Shown piece after piece: positions 19,532 through 29,900 of a stretch of 64,000 bases of DNA (position 1 is its first letter; each line of letters opens with the position of its first letter). A program made the translations under genes and the position numbers. The stretch spans positions 2,685,326 to 2,749,325 of the forward strand of contig NZ_SJPU01000001.1 of assembly GCF_007860105.1 (NCBI RefSeq), given 5' to 3'. Origin of the DNA: Allorhodopirellula heiligendammensis (lineage in GTDB: Bacteria > Planctomycetota > Planctomycetia > Pirellulales > Pirellulaceae). Below the pieces are notes generated by a model. It worked only from the letters and a program-made list of their open reading frames with translations, made no database searches and was not told the DNA's origin.

Positions 19532-20074
19532 TCAGTTCGATCGCGGCGGGATTCCTTGCAGGCGGCGGATTTGGTCCGGCAGCGGAGCCGTGGCATTGAG
19601 TTGGAGTGTGAAGTCAGCGGCAATTTCACGACTGCTGGCCAGTCGGATCGTACCCTCTGAATTTACATGATACACCGCCATCCACCGTTTTTCCGCATCT
19701 ACGATCGTAATTACTTGAGTTCCCTCACCGTCAACGTGGGAAAATCCGATCAATCCTCCCGAACCGGCAACGTCGCGTCCCCCGCGAGCCTCAACGACGG
19801 TGACCCGCTCGCCGACTTGGTCACGGAACTGGCGAGCGGAAAACTCGCTAGATTTCTGCGTTAAGTTGCTAGCGGATGCTTCCGGATCGGAAAACGGGGC
19901 ATCTGCAGCCGGGAACATTTCGGGAAGAGATGAGGGGACGGGGGGGGGTGATTGAGCCGTGACAATTGCCGGCGGATCGGAAGTCCACGCCACCCCGATC
20001 AGGATCCCCACGACCAACGACATCAGCCCAGGGGCGATTCGCGTCAGTTTTCCGCGAAGTTGGAAGAAATTCAT
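19532..20074 (-). CDS. Membrane-anchored hypothetical protein
   Basis: A 180-residue protein from the ATG at 20074. It opens with a signal-anchor (MNFFQLRGKLTRIAPGLMSL, then VVGILIGVAW), a proline-rich linker, and a globular periplasmic part with GERVTVVEARGGRDVAGSGG and TQVITIVDAEKRWMAVYHVN, which looks like beta-strand repeats. I do not recognise the family. It is divergent from the TolQ-like operon, so the two may share regulatory sequence. The longer frame upstream of 20074 lacks a plausible signal sequence and was rejected. Confidence 0.65.
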   Translation of the reverse strand: MNFFQLRGKLTRIAPGLMSLVVGILIGVAWTSDPPAIVTAQSPPPVPSSLPEMFPAADAPFSDPEASASNLTQKSSEFSARQFRDQVGERVTVVEARGGRDVAGSGGLIGFSHVDGEGTQVITIVDAEKRWMAVYHVNSEGTIRLASSREIAADFTLQLNATAPLPDQIRRLQGIPPRSN

Positions 20075-20431
20075 GGGAGAACCCGGTATTGGCTTAAAGG
20101 AAAGGGCGATTTCAAGGATCGAAGATGTGCGTCGGAGAGAAAATCCCCAGCGGCCCGGCCGCCAGCACGCTCGGCTCACCAAACCGGACGACAATTATCA
20201 ACAAATCGCGTGAAACGTTGGCATTCGGTTTCCATTGATACCGACCAAGCCGGTTGTGCCGCAAACCCGAAATTTCCCGTTTCGGTAAAGTTGAGGGGTT
20301 GTAGCGGTCGATCTGGTGATTCGTACGTCCGGCATGATATGGTCGCACATCGCTCGCCCGTGAACTCTGGGTTGGCCTTCCAAACATGTCGCTGATTGGC
20401 GGCTCAACACTCCAAGCGGAAACGCAGTCCC
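20075..20431. promoter_or_regulatory. Divergent intergenic region
   Basis: These 357 bp separate a leftward membrane protein gene and the rightward TolQ-like operon, so they should carry both promoters. I saw no clear operator, RNA gene or repeat. Confidence 0.4.
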
Positions 20432-21907
20432 ATGACTCAGCCTCCCAAAAAACAAGCCTCATTGACGCCGGCCTCCACTCCAGGCAAGAAACTGATCCGC
20501 AAATTAACCCCGATGGCCTTCGGGTTAGGGGGTTGCGCGGCGTTCTACGCGGCCTTGTACGTGATCAATTGGGAACCGTTGAACCGGTATTTTCTCGGGC
20601 ACCCCGTCTCGGTCGCAGCGACCACGCTGTTCGCGGTGGCCATCGCAATCTTAGCGCTGATGTCGCTGGACACCGCGTCCCAGCAACGCTCACTGCAACT
20701 CCTTCGCGATGACGATTTGTTGCCCCAGACGGTCGACGATGATGCCACGCAGACACCATCGCAGCGATGGCGAAGCGAGAACGATGCCGGACACGCCGCT
20801 CGTTTGTGGCGGATGGGTTTGTGCCGACTGCCGGCCAGCACCCGCTCGAGCGCGGTCGTGCGGCGACTCGACGAAGTATTGACACGCCAGAGTCATCGGT
20901 CGACGACGGGAGAGTTGCCTGAGGACTTGCGTGAGCTGTCCGTTCGCGATGCAGACGCGGCCCACGACTCATTGGGTCTGATTCGGATCATCGTGTGGGC
21001 GATCCCGATGCTGGGATTTCTCGGTACGGTCATCGGGATCACACAGACTCTCGGCGGTCTGGATTTCTCCGATGGTACCGCCGCGGTCGATCGCCTCAAG
21101 AGCGGGCTCTACGTCGCCTTCGATACCACCGCCCTAGGCCTCGTCTTGTCAGTCGTAGCGATCTTCCTGCAATTCCCCGTCGAGCGGGGGATGCAGAGTC
21201 TGCTCGTTGACATTGACGAGCGGGTACGAAACCTGGTTTCGATTGGCTTGCCCAATGACGACCCTGCCGACGACCAAACCGCAATGATCACCCGGCTGTG
21301 CAGCGGGATCGAGACTGCAGTGGCGGAGTCATTGTCCACGCAAGCGAAACTTTGGGCGGATACGATCCAAGAGGCTCAGCAAGCGTGGCGGAGCCAGCAA
21401 TCCGAGGGCACCGAACAGTTTCGGCAACTACTGCAATCGGCCATGAAGCCGGCCCTCACCCACCACGCGGATCGCATTGACGCATCGATTGGTCGCCTCG
21501 ACACCGCCGCGAACTCGGTTGGTAATGCGTTGCGCGAACAGACCACCGCGTGGCGAGCGGCGATGCAAGAAACCACATCCGAAGTTCACACGCACCGCCG
21601 CACGCTGTTGACGCATACCGAGGCCATGACCACGCTCGCCTCCCGCCAAAGCGAGCAGGATTCGTCACTTCGCGATGCCTTGAAAATGGTCGTCTCCGAT
21701 CGCCACACGTCCCAGGGGAAAGCTATTGAGACGGTCGATCCGGCGGTAACCCAAGCCATGACGACGCTCGCCCGCGCCGTCGACGTGCTGTCCGCACGGC
21801 TAGCACCGTCAGATGACCAGACCGCGCCACAATCGCCCTCAGCACCGCTGAAAGAACGCGTCCGCGCCGTTGCCGACGTTGACTCCTCCATGGGACGGGC
21901 CGCATGA
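20432..21907 (+). CDS. MotA/TolQ/ExbB-like proton channel protein
   Basis: A protein of 491 residues from the ATG at 20432. Two N-terminal hydrophobic segments are followed by a cytoplasmic stretch and then the diagnostic MotA/TolQ/ExbB pair: WAIPMLGFLGTVIGITQTL and, after a short loop, FDTTALGLVLSVVAIFLQFP. The last 220 residues are a polar, probably coiled-coil extension absent from classical ExbB. Such proteins use proton flux to drive movement or force across the envelope, together with a TolR/ExbD-type partner. The next two genes, which overlap, are the likely partners. Confidence 0.85.
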   Translation: MTQPPKKQASLTPASTPGKKLIRKLTPMAFGLGGCAAFYAALYVINWEPLNRYFLGHPVSVAATTLFAVAIAILALMSLDTASQQRSLQLLRDDDLLPQTVDDDATQTPSQRWRSENDAGHAARLWRMGLCRLPASTRSSAVVRRLDEVLTRQSHRSTTGELPEDLRELSVRDADAAHDSLGLIRIIVWAIPMLGFLGTVIGITQTLGGLDFSDGTAAVDRLKSGLYVAFDTTALGLVLSVVAIFLQFPVERGMQSLLVDIDERVRNLVSIGLPNDDPADDQTAMITRLCSGIETAVAESLSTQAKLWADTIQEAQQAWRSQQSEGTEQFRQLLQSAMKPALTHHADRIDASIGRLDTAANSVGNALREQTTAWRAAMQETTSEVHTHRRTLLTHTEAMTTLASRQSEQDSSLRDALKMVVSDRHTSQGKAIETVDPAVTQAMTTLARAVDVLSARLAPSDDQTAPQSPSAPLKERVRAVADVDSSMGRAA

Positions 21908-24039
21908 GTCGTCGCCGCGCCGGACTCTCGCCGTCGCTCTTCCCGTTCCTGGCGGTGCTCATTTGCACGCTTGGCACGCTCATCCTCTTGCTTGCGCTGG
22001 TCGCTCAGGACGCGAAGGAAGCCGTGGTCGCCGAAGCAGAGCAGGAGCGAATCGCTGCCGCAGCATCGCCTCAAGCTGTAGTGAAAGAGGCTGCGCTGAA
22101 GGGCGACGATGCTCCCGCACAGATGACCGCAGTGGCTGCGGCGCGGCTGATCGAACAAGAACAGTTCCGCGTCAAGGAACTCATATCTTACCGTGACCAA
22201 CAAACTGCCGACCTGGAGAAGAAACGCGATGAGATTACGCAGGTGGAGTCTCACATGCGTAAGATCAAAGAAAAGCTCTCAGCCCTGAACACGGAAGTCG
22301 AGATGGCGACAGCATCGACCGACAAACCGGATCGGGATCATAAGACCGATGAGCAAACACTGTTGTTGATGCGTGAGGAAGCTGAAAAACTTCGTGCCGA
22401 TATTAAAGAGCTCGAATCGAGTGAGCGTGGCAGCAAGCCGCGCGTGGTGATCGTTCCCCATCGCGGCCCCAACGGTACACAACGCCGCCCGGTGTATGTG
22501 ATTTGTGAAGCCGATGGTCTGCGGGTGATGCCCGAAGGTGTTCAAATCACCAAAGCGCAGGCGCTTTCCGCCACCGAATCGGACAATCCGCTGAGCAATC
22601 CTCTTGGCTCCGCGTTGCGGGTCGCCCGTCGATTCGCCGTTGAAAAGTACGGCGACCGAGAACCTCCCTACCCGCTGTTGATCGTGCGTCCCAACGGAAT
22701 CTATATGTATCGTGTAGCGAGTGCATTGATGAAGGATTGGGATGATCAATATGGATATGAACTCGTACCAGGCGAGGTCGAACTCGCCTTCCCCGGGGGC
22801 GACCAAGTGCTCCGCAAGGACATGGAAGTGGCTGTCAAAGAAGCTGCCGCAAGGAACTACAGTTTTGTTGGCGGTGGCTCGGGAGGTGGCGGTCGCGGAC
22901 GTGGACATGGTGACGGCAGCGGAGACGGCTTCGGAGCGGGAATGGACGACAATGCGTTCGCCGCCGGTGCGCCCGGACCAGGCGGTGCCCACCACTCCGG
23001 ATCCAGTGAAATGGCAGGTGGAGACACCACAGGGAATACGAGCGATGCGCGGCCGCCGCGGTCCCTGCCTACCCTTTCTGCACGCGAGCTCGATCGTCAA
23101 GCGCAATCGAAAGGTTACTCCCCCGCACGCGACCAACGCTTTGCGGCTGGCATCTATTCTGAACCACCCGGTTCACGCAACACCGGGTACGGTGCCGCCC
23201 CGATGGTCCAGTCTCAATCGGATGCGTTGAACGATTTCTTGGAAGGCAAATCATCGATGGATGCCGAAGGCTCCCAAGGCCAGAGTGGCGGCGCGGGCTC
23301 GGGAGAGATGGAAAACGCACAGGCTCACGCGTCACTCGCTGATGATGGAAACAGTGCAGCGATGAACGGCGGACAGAACGGCGGACAGCATGGAGGACCA
23401 GGCGGAGAGGGGCCTAATGGGCAAGCGAACATCGACGGCGGAGATTCACCAACAGGCAAATCGGCGACAGCCGCGATGTCTTTGACGCAACCGCAGTCCA
23501 ATGGCCAACCCGGACTGCCGGAGCAATCGGCGTCTGCGAACAGCGCCGGTAGCGCGAATCCGGTGGCGATGGCGCTGACCGACGCGCAGCAATCTGGGTC
23601 GCCACAGAGTGGCTCGACATCCGGATCCAATGAGCCATCCAGTGCGTCCACCTCCGCACCAGCGACGCCCCAAGTCGCCCAGAACATGGTCCGGCCCGAG
23701 GGCCAGGACTGGGCGCTACCCGACGCGTTCCGAGGGATGGGAGGAACCGAATTCATTCGCCCCATTTCGATGCGTTGTCACCATGACAGGTTTGAACTCA
23801 TTGAACAGGGACGCGTGGTGCAAACATTCCCATTTGGTGAGGAGGGTACCTACCGACCGACCATCCAGCTCGCCACGGCGATTCGCGACCGCGTCGCGAA
23901 CTGGGGAGCGACGATGCAAGGCGGCTATTGGAAGCCACGTCTGGAAGTCAGTGTGGGGCCGCACGCGGAATCGCGGTATCTCGAACTCGAGAAACTGATG
24001 CAAAACAGCGGTGTCGAGGTCATAAGGAGATTGCCATGA
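21904..24039 (+). CDS. Single-anchor envelope protein, putative TolR/ExbD-like partner with low-complexity body
   Basis: A 711-residue protein starting at an ATG that overlaps the TolQ-like stop. Residues 8-33 (LSPSLFPFLAVLICTLGTLI) make one N-terminal membrane helix, as in TolR/ExbD. It is followed by a coiled coil (about 90-180), a conserved-looking domain around RRPVYVICEADGLRVMPEGV, a long Gly/Ser/Gln-rich region (about 320-590), and a second ordered domain near the C-terminus. I do not recognise a characterised homologue; the partner role is inferred from anchor topology and operon position. Confidence 0.75.
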   Translation: MSRRRAGLSPSLFPFLAVLICTLGTLILLLALVAQDAKEAVVAEAEQERIAAAASPQAVVKEAALKGDDAPAQMTAVAAARLIEQEQFRVKELISYRDQQTADLEKKRDEITQVESHMRKIKEKLSALNTEVEMATASTDKPDRDHKTDEQTLLLMREEAEKLRADIKELESSERGSKPRVVIVPHRGPNGTQRRPVYVICEADGLRVMPEGVQITKAQALSATESDNPLSNPLGSALRVARRFAVEKYGDREPPYPLLIVRPNGIYMYRVASALMKDWDDQYGYELVPGEVELAFPGGDQVLRKDMEVAVKEAAARNYSFVGGGSGGGGRGRGHGDGSGDGFGAGMDDNAFAAGAPGPGGAHHSGSSEMAGGDTTGNTSDARPPRSLPTLSARELDRQAQSKGYSPARDQRFAAGIYSEPPGSRNTGYGAAPMVQSQSDALNDFLEGKSSMDAEGSQGQSGGAGSGEMENAQAHASLADDGNSAAMNGGQNGGQHGGPGGEGPNGQANIDGGDSPTGKSATAAMSLTQPQSNGQPGLPEQSASANSAGSANPVAMALTDAQQSGSPQSGSTSGSNEPSSASTSAPATPQVAQNMVRPEGQDWALPDAFRGMGGTEFIRPISMRCHHDRFELIEQGRVVQTFPFGEEGTYRPTIQLATAIRDRVANWGATMQGGYWKPRLEVSVGPHAESRYLELEKLMQNSGVEVIRRLP

Positions 24040-25079
24040 GTGGACGTCGCCGCAGCACTGTGGAACTCGGTCACGATGCCTTCTTAGACATCGTAGCTAA
24101 CCTCGTCGGAATTCTGATCATCCTCGTTGTGATCTTGGGTACGCAAACCCACCACATCACCGAGATGATGCGCTCCGAGACCAAACCCGACGAGAGTATC
24201 CAGATCGATGAATCCACAACCGAGTTCGCCTCACGCGGGCAACTCGATCAGCTCGGCGAAATGGCGATGCGTGCAGCGTCGGCGCAGCGTGAATCTCTCG
24301 AGTTGGAAGAGAAGCTGCGGCGATATGATGCTCAAATTGCCCAGCTCAACGCGGCGCGAGGTCAAATGCTCGATCTGCAGGGCATCGCCGAAGCGGCGTG
24401 GGAGGAGGCGCAGTCCGAACTGGATCAAACCAAAGTGCGCAGTGCCAAGTTGCAACGCGAGATCCGCGAAGCGGAATCAGAGGTGGCTGCTCTCGCTGGC
24501 ACAAAGGATCGCTTGGCAAACGAAGAGGCACCTGTCGTCGCGGTAGAACATCTCCCCACACCGATGGCCAAAACGGTGTTTGGCGATGAGATCGATTTGC
24601 GGCTCAAATCAGGCCGACTGTCCGTTGTGCCCGTCGAAATTCTCATGAAGGAAATCAAACAAGACGTGCAGCGGATGACGAGAAAGCCAGGCAACACGGC
24701 CGCTACGGTGGGACCCGTGCGAGATTACGTCGCCAACTACGTGATCGAGAGAACCGTCGGCCGGGTCACGCAAGACGGCAGGACCGGGATCGCCATGACA
24801 GCACGACTAGGGGCCGTTGCCTTTGAACCACTCACCGAATCGAGTGGCCAGCCAATCGGCGAAGTTCTGCGAAACCGCAGTTTCCTCGATGTCGAGTTGG
24901 CCGGACGCGATCCGAACGCGACCACAATTACGGTCTGGGTCTACCCAGATAGCTTCGGAGAACTTCGCCAACTTAAAGAGCACTTGTATCAGCGAGGATT
25001 CGCTACCGCCGCGCGACCACTGATGGATGGCCAAGCCATTATTTTCAGTAGCACCGGGACGCGTTCAAAAGCCCAGTGA
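24036..25079 (+). CDS. Single-anchor coiled-coil envelope protein, TolR/ExbD-like topology
   Basis: A protein of 347 residues. The ATG at 24036 overlaps the previous stop and has a strong AAGGAGA site at 24024-24030. ELGHDAFLDIVANLVGILII is a TolR/ExbD-like opening, with an Asp at the membrane edge in the position of the proton-path aspartate. A coiled coil (about 70-170) and a globular C-terminus follow. Together with the preceding two genes it forms a translationally coupled trio that looks like a proton-driven envelope machine. Exact function is unknown. Confidence 0.78.
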   Translation: MSGRRRSTVELGHDAFLDIVANLVGILIILVVILGTQTHHITEMMRSETKPDESIQIDESTTEFASRGQLDQLGEMAMRAASAQRESLELEEKLRRYDAQIAQLNAARGQMLDLQGIAEAAWEEAQSELDQTKVRSAKLQREIREAESEVAALAGTKDRLANEEAPVVAVEHLPTPMAKTVFGDEIDLRLKSGRLSVVPVEILMKEIKQDVQRMTRKPGNTAATVGPVRDYVANYVIERTVGRVTQDGRTGIAMTARLGAVAFEPLTESSGQPIGEVLRNRSFLDVELAGRDPNATTITVWVYPDSFGELRQLKEHLYQRGFATAARPLMDGQAIIFSSTGTRSKAQ

Positions 25080-25326
25080 GACGCATCGGTCACACGCCCA
25101 TCGCTTCAGAGAACCTTCCACGGTACTACGGAGCATGCGTCGGTCGGATGAGCCGATTATGAAGGCCGTGCGGAAGTGAAGACAGCCAATTGAGGCTGCT
25201 GCAATGCGATGGGTATTATCAAAGGTCGACATCAATTGAACCGGAAGTGCTTCGATGTTGTTGGTAGGCGCGTCGACTCCGGTCCGATCGGCCTCGGCAG
25301 CGTGGCATCGCGTGCACGAAACCGGG

Positions 25327-26070
25327 TCAGTTAGACGCGCCGCCATCGACGCGTAGATGCTGGCCGGTCATCCATCTCGCTTCATCGCTAAGGAGAAACT
25401 CAACGACACCGGCGATGTCGTCCGGACGGCCAAGTCTGTGGAAAGGCGACAGCTGTCGGAAAAACTCTTTGCGCTCCTCATTGCTATTGGCAAACATGCC
25501 CGGTTCAGTCGCTCCAGGGCGAACACTGTTGATGGTAATCTGCCGGTTTCCCAGTTCTCGGGACATCGAGACGATCATGGCGTCAATGGCGGCCTTCGAT
25601 GCCGAGTACAAGCCGGTACCTTCCCGTGGTCGTTCGGCGAGTTGCGATGAAATGAAGACGATCCGGCCGCCGCGTTCGATCCGGCGAGCTGCTTCACGAA
25701 TCGTCAAGTACGCTCCTACCGTGTTGACGCGGAGCAGTTTCTGGAACTCGTCCAGGGTCGTTTCTGCAATCGGTCCGCCACCACCGATCCCCGCGCAGGC
25801 GACGACGCCCTGAATCTCGCCGAATTCTGAGATGGCAGAGTCAAATAGGCCGGTAACTTCCTGCTCATCACTGAGATTGCATTTCACGGCTACCGCTTTG
25901 CCGCCGGTGCCCGTCAGCCTAGCAACGATTTCGTCTGCCGAATCTTTGTCGCTGTGATAGTGCACCACAATGTTCCAGCTAACTTTGGCGAGATGTCGGC
26001 AAATTTCGCTACCGATGCCTCCTGATCCGCCGGTCACAATCACGGTCTTGTTGTTTGACACTGTCGTCAC
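25327..26070 (-). CDS. Short-chain dehydrogenase/reductase (FabG-like)
   Basis: A 247-residue classical SDR. It has the cofactor motif TGGSGGIGSEI, the NAG-equivalent CAGIGGGG, a catalytic serine in FISSQLAE, the YSASKAA Tyr-Lys pair, and an NSVRPGATEPG segment. It probably reduces or oxidises a keto/hydroxy group with NAD(P)H; being FabG-like does not prove a role in fatty-acid synthesis. The start is GTG 26070 or a GTG three codons later. It follows the methyltransferase by 93 bp on the same strand, so the two may be co-transcribed for a small biosynthetic step. Confidence 0.88.
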   Translation of the reverse strand: MTTVSNNKTVIVTGGSGGIGSEICRHLAKVSWNIVVHYHSDKDSADEIVARLTGTGGKAVAVKCNLSDEQEVTGLFDSAISEFGEIQGVVACAGIGGGGPIAETTLDEFQKLLRVNTVGAYLTIREAARRIERGGRIVFISSQLAERPREGTGLYSASKAAIDAMIVSMSRELGNRQITINSVRPGATEPGMFANSNEERKEFFRQLSPFHRLGRPDDIAGVVEFLLSDEARWMTGQHLRVDGGASN

Positions 26071-26163
26071 ATCACCTGAGGAAGAGTAAAGCCATCATTG
26101 GCCAAAAGGGCAACTTTGTTACCAATGAACGATCAGGGGGCTGATCCGCCAAGTGGGAGGGGG

Positions 26164-26901
26164 CTACTTAATGGCACCGAAGGCTGCAAAACATGAGTTC
26201 TTGTGAAGCAGTTCGACCTGCGAGAATCCGACCTCCTTCAATAAGGCAAGCTGGTAGGTGACCGGACGAGGCGAGTCTTCCTTGTCGATATATGCGAACA
26301 CTTGCTCGCGGTAGTCTTCGCCACCGAGTTCGCTGAGATACTCGCCGTATCGATGCCACATCATCGCCTGCACCGCTGGCATCTCGTGGGAAACCAAGTC
26401 CGTGATCCATACCGACCCACCGGGTTTGAGCAGTCGGTAGATTCGCGTGAATGCGCTTTGCCAGTCCGCATCATCGCGCAGATGATGTAATACTGCCGCT
26501 GCCAAAATCACGTCGAAAGAGGCTGTGGGTAAATCCGCCTCGCGAAGGTCATTCTGCCAAAGCTGCACCTTGTTTGCGCCCGCTCGAATCACTCGCTCTT
26601 CCGCTTTGATCATCATCGGGTGGCTCAGGTCGAGGAGGTCGACATCGAAGTTTCGTCCATAGACCTGTCTGAGTTTGACCGTATTATTTCCAGCCCCACA
26701 GCCGATATCTAACACGCGGCCAATATCGACGGTCGCTGAAACCGCCGCTCGCGTAATGAGTTCCATCGCCAACGGCGCATCGATCGTTGCTGATTGTCCT
26801 GTTTCAAGGTGAGTGAATCGTTCGACGTCATTGTCAAATCGTGCCCGTATTTCAGCGTTGGTTGACTTGCGTGCCAGCGGCGTCGTTGACATGGGGTCCA
26901 T
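26164..26901 (-). CDS. Class I SAM-dependent methyltransferase
   Basis: A 245-residue protein with the SAM-binding motif VLDIGCGAGNNT (motif I), DLLDLSHPMM (motif II), FDVILAAAVLHHLRD and LLKPGGSVWITDL. These define a UbiE/CmoA-like Rossmann methyltransferase. The substrate cannot be predicted. It lies about 100 bp downstream of the large chemotaxis-like kinase gene on the same strand and 93 bp before the SDR gene. The first ATG (26901) and another three codons in are both possible starts. Confidence 0.85.
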   Translation of the reverse strand: MDPMSTTPLARKSTNAEIRARFDNDVERFTHLETGQSATIDAPLAMELITRAAVSATVDIGRVLDIGCGAGNNTVKLRQVYGRNFDVDLLDLSHPMMIKAEERVIRAGANKVQLWQNDLREADLPTASFDVILAAAVLHHLRDDADWQSAFTRIYRLLKPGGSVWITDLVSHEMPAVQAMMWHRYGEYLSELGGEDYREQVFAYIDKEDSPRPVTYQLALLKEVGFSQVELLHKNSCFAAFGAIK

Positions 26902-26998
26902 TGAATCATCTCGGTTACTGAAACGGTGGCGAATGCCCGACCAGAGCGTCTCTTGCGGATCGTTCTTCCATTCAAATTCGGCGCCGGTGGTCGAGCGG

Positions 26999-29900
26999 TC
27001 AACGACCCAACATATCCGCGATCAGGTTTGTAAGCAGCAACGCATCAATCGGCTTGGGAAAGTACTCGTTGCAGCCCATCGCGATACATGATTCTCGTTC
27101 ACCATCCATCGCGTCTGCGGTTAAAGCGATGATCGGCGTCCTGTATCCAAGCGTGCGAAGTCGAGCGACTGCTTGCCGACCGTCCAGCACAGGCATCTGC
27201 ATATCCATCAAGATCAGTGCGAAGGGTTCACCTTCACCAGCCGCCTGTTCGACGTGCTTGATGGCTTGGAGACCATTCTCTGCAATCGTTACTTGGGCAC
27301 CGCATTTCTCCAGGAAATGCTTGCCAACTTGCCAAACGTCACGACGATCATCGGCGAGCAAAATCTTCGCACTGATAGTTGGGAAATCCGCCGGTCGCTC
27401 GGTCTTCTTGGCGTCGACGAGTGTGGCTTCGCCCGTACGTGTCTGGGCTTGTTCCGCCGTGATGGGCAAACGCAGCGTAAAACAACTGCCTGTTCCTAGC
27501 TCACTCTCCACCTCGATCGTTCCATCCATTCCCTCCGCTAAGCGTTTGCTGATACTCAGTCCGAGTCCGGTACCGCCCGCGTGCCGGGGGGTCTGTTCCT
27601 GAGCTTGATTGAAAGGTGTAAAAAGCTTGGTGAGTTGCTCATCCGATATTCCAATCCCAGTATCGGTGACCGAAATTTCCAGACAGTACGCCATTGGTTG
27701 GTCGTCGTGATCACAATTCTCCTTCACCACCGCAGCGACGAGCACCTCGCCGTCTTGAGTGAACTTAATCGCATTGCTAATCAGGTTTACCAAAATTTGT
27801 CGGACGCGAACTTCGTCTGCGGTGACATCGGTGGGTAAGGGCTGGCGGAGGTCGAACCTCAACGGAACGCCCGCTTCCTTCGCACGTACCTGCATGAGGA
27901 TTTCGACTTCTTTCAACACTGCTCGAACGTCGATGCTCTGTTTGCCGAAGGTCAGCTTACCGGCTTCAATTTTGGATAGATCGAGGATGTCATTGAGCAA
28001 TGCCAGCAGATAAGCGCCGTTGCGACGAATGGTGTCGATTTTGTCGAGATAATCGGGATCGTCGGACTCACTGCGGAGGATGTCTGCGAATCCAAGCACT
28101 GACGTCAGGGGTGTGCGTAGCTCATGCGACATCATCGCCAAAAATGAGCTTTTGGCATCACTGGCCTGCTGAGCGGCTCGATTGGCTTCTTCGAGTCTTT
28201 GCTGGGCCTCGACCTGAGCGGTCACGTCGTGCTGCACGCCCACAAAGTTGACAATCTCACCATCCTGGTCACGGACCGGCGTGATGCTGAGGTCGTTCCA
28301 GAACGCGGTGCCATCCTTGCGATGATTCAAGATCGCCATCCGAACCGGATCACCGGCTGCCAACGAGCCACGAATCTGCGAGATCGCTTCCTGATCGGTG
28401 TCCCGACTCTGCAGGAAGCGACAATTTCGATTGAGCACCTCGTCACGTTCGTAGCCGGTTAGATCAAGAAAACCTTGATTGGCGTAGATAATCGGGTCGT
28501 CATCCTGCCGAGGATCAGTGATGACGATGCCATTGATCGCCGACTCAATCGCCAGCTTCTGAAGGCGAATCTCAGCTGCCGCCTCTTCGAGCGAGTTGAT
28601 ATCGATCAGCGTTAATACCAGGCCCTCCGTCGTGTCGTCGCTGCGATAGGGAAGAACGCGTAATAGGAAAAAGGTACCTGCACGATCAGCTACCTTGACC
28701 TCCAATTCTCGCTGCGTATCGAGGACCTCATGGAGTTTTTCCGTAAGGTTCGAATAGTTCAGCGCATGCGCAAACTGCTCCATCGACCGCCCGGTGTCTC
28801 CACCAGTTAAATGAAACACACGAGCAATTTCAGGAGTGAAGCGGCGAATATACAGATCTCGATCGAGAAAGATCACACCGACGCGTGTGGTCGCCAGTAG
28901 GTTGTCCATGTCGTCATTGGCGATCGCCAACTCTTCGACACGGCGTTGATGCTCCGCGTTAACGGTGTACAGTTCTTCATTGACGCTATGCAGCTCTTCG
29001 TTCGTACTCTGCAGTTCCTCATTCGATGCGATAAGCTCTTGATTGCTAGCCTGCAGTTCCTCGTTGGAGGTCTCCATCTCCTCCAACGCTGCCTGCAGAT
29101 TCTCTTGCGAGACCTTTAGATCGCTCTCCAGACTATCGACACGGGTGCGATGCATTTCGGCGGCGGTCGCATCAATGGGACGTTGTGGTTGTGTAGCCGA
29201 GCCAGTCGCTTCGATTGCGACAAGAAAGTTGCTCGGCCCGGAGGTACCCTCTGACAACGGTGTGATCGTAATGACGACCTCTTCCTGCCCATCGGCGCCG
29301 TCAAAGGTCGTCGGTCCATTACGCACGGACTCAGCTTTTTTGATGGCATGATGCCAAGCTGCCGCGACGGGGTTTCGCAAGGAATCGTCGAGCACTTCCA
29401 GCAGATGATTCGACGGTCGACCGCTGCGGTTTCTCAGGAACCGTTCCGCTCCTCCAAACACATGATGGATCTCGCCCGCTTCGCTAACCAGAATACTGCA
29501 TGGCATTACCTTCGCGAGGACCTGGTCGTATACCTCGATCAGATCCTGATCGACCCGATTGCTGCGAGGCGGCATGGCGGGCAAGGTAACGTGCGGAAGT
29601 CTCTCAGCTCGCCTGCCACTCGGAGCCCGCATTCCCATCGACAGGCGTACGTCCCTGCGTTTGCTGTACAGACGCCACTTCGTGTCAATGGTTTTGAACT
29701 CGGCGGAAAGTTCGCCCGTGGATTCGCTAGGTCCGAGAAACAAAGTGCCGTTGAGTTTGAGTGCAAAATGGAACATCAATAGCGATTGCCGCTGGGCCGC
29801 CGGCTGCAGATAGATCAGCATATTGCGGCACGTCACCAGGTCCATCTGCGTGAAGGGTGCGTCGTTGATCAAGTTATGAGACGCGAAGACGACATAGTTC

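Noticed and set aside
25065..25346. A 93-residue frame containing CTRCH, a possible haem-binding CxxCH motif
   Set aside because: It overlaps the end of the dehydrogenase gene, lacks a signal peptide and has no other cytochrome features. A chance motif or decayed fragment is more likely.
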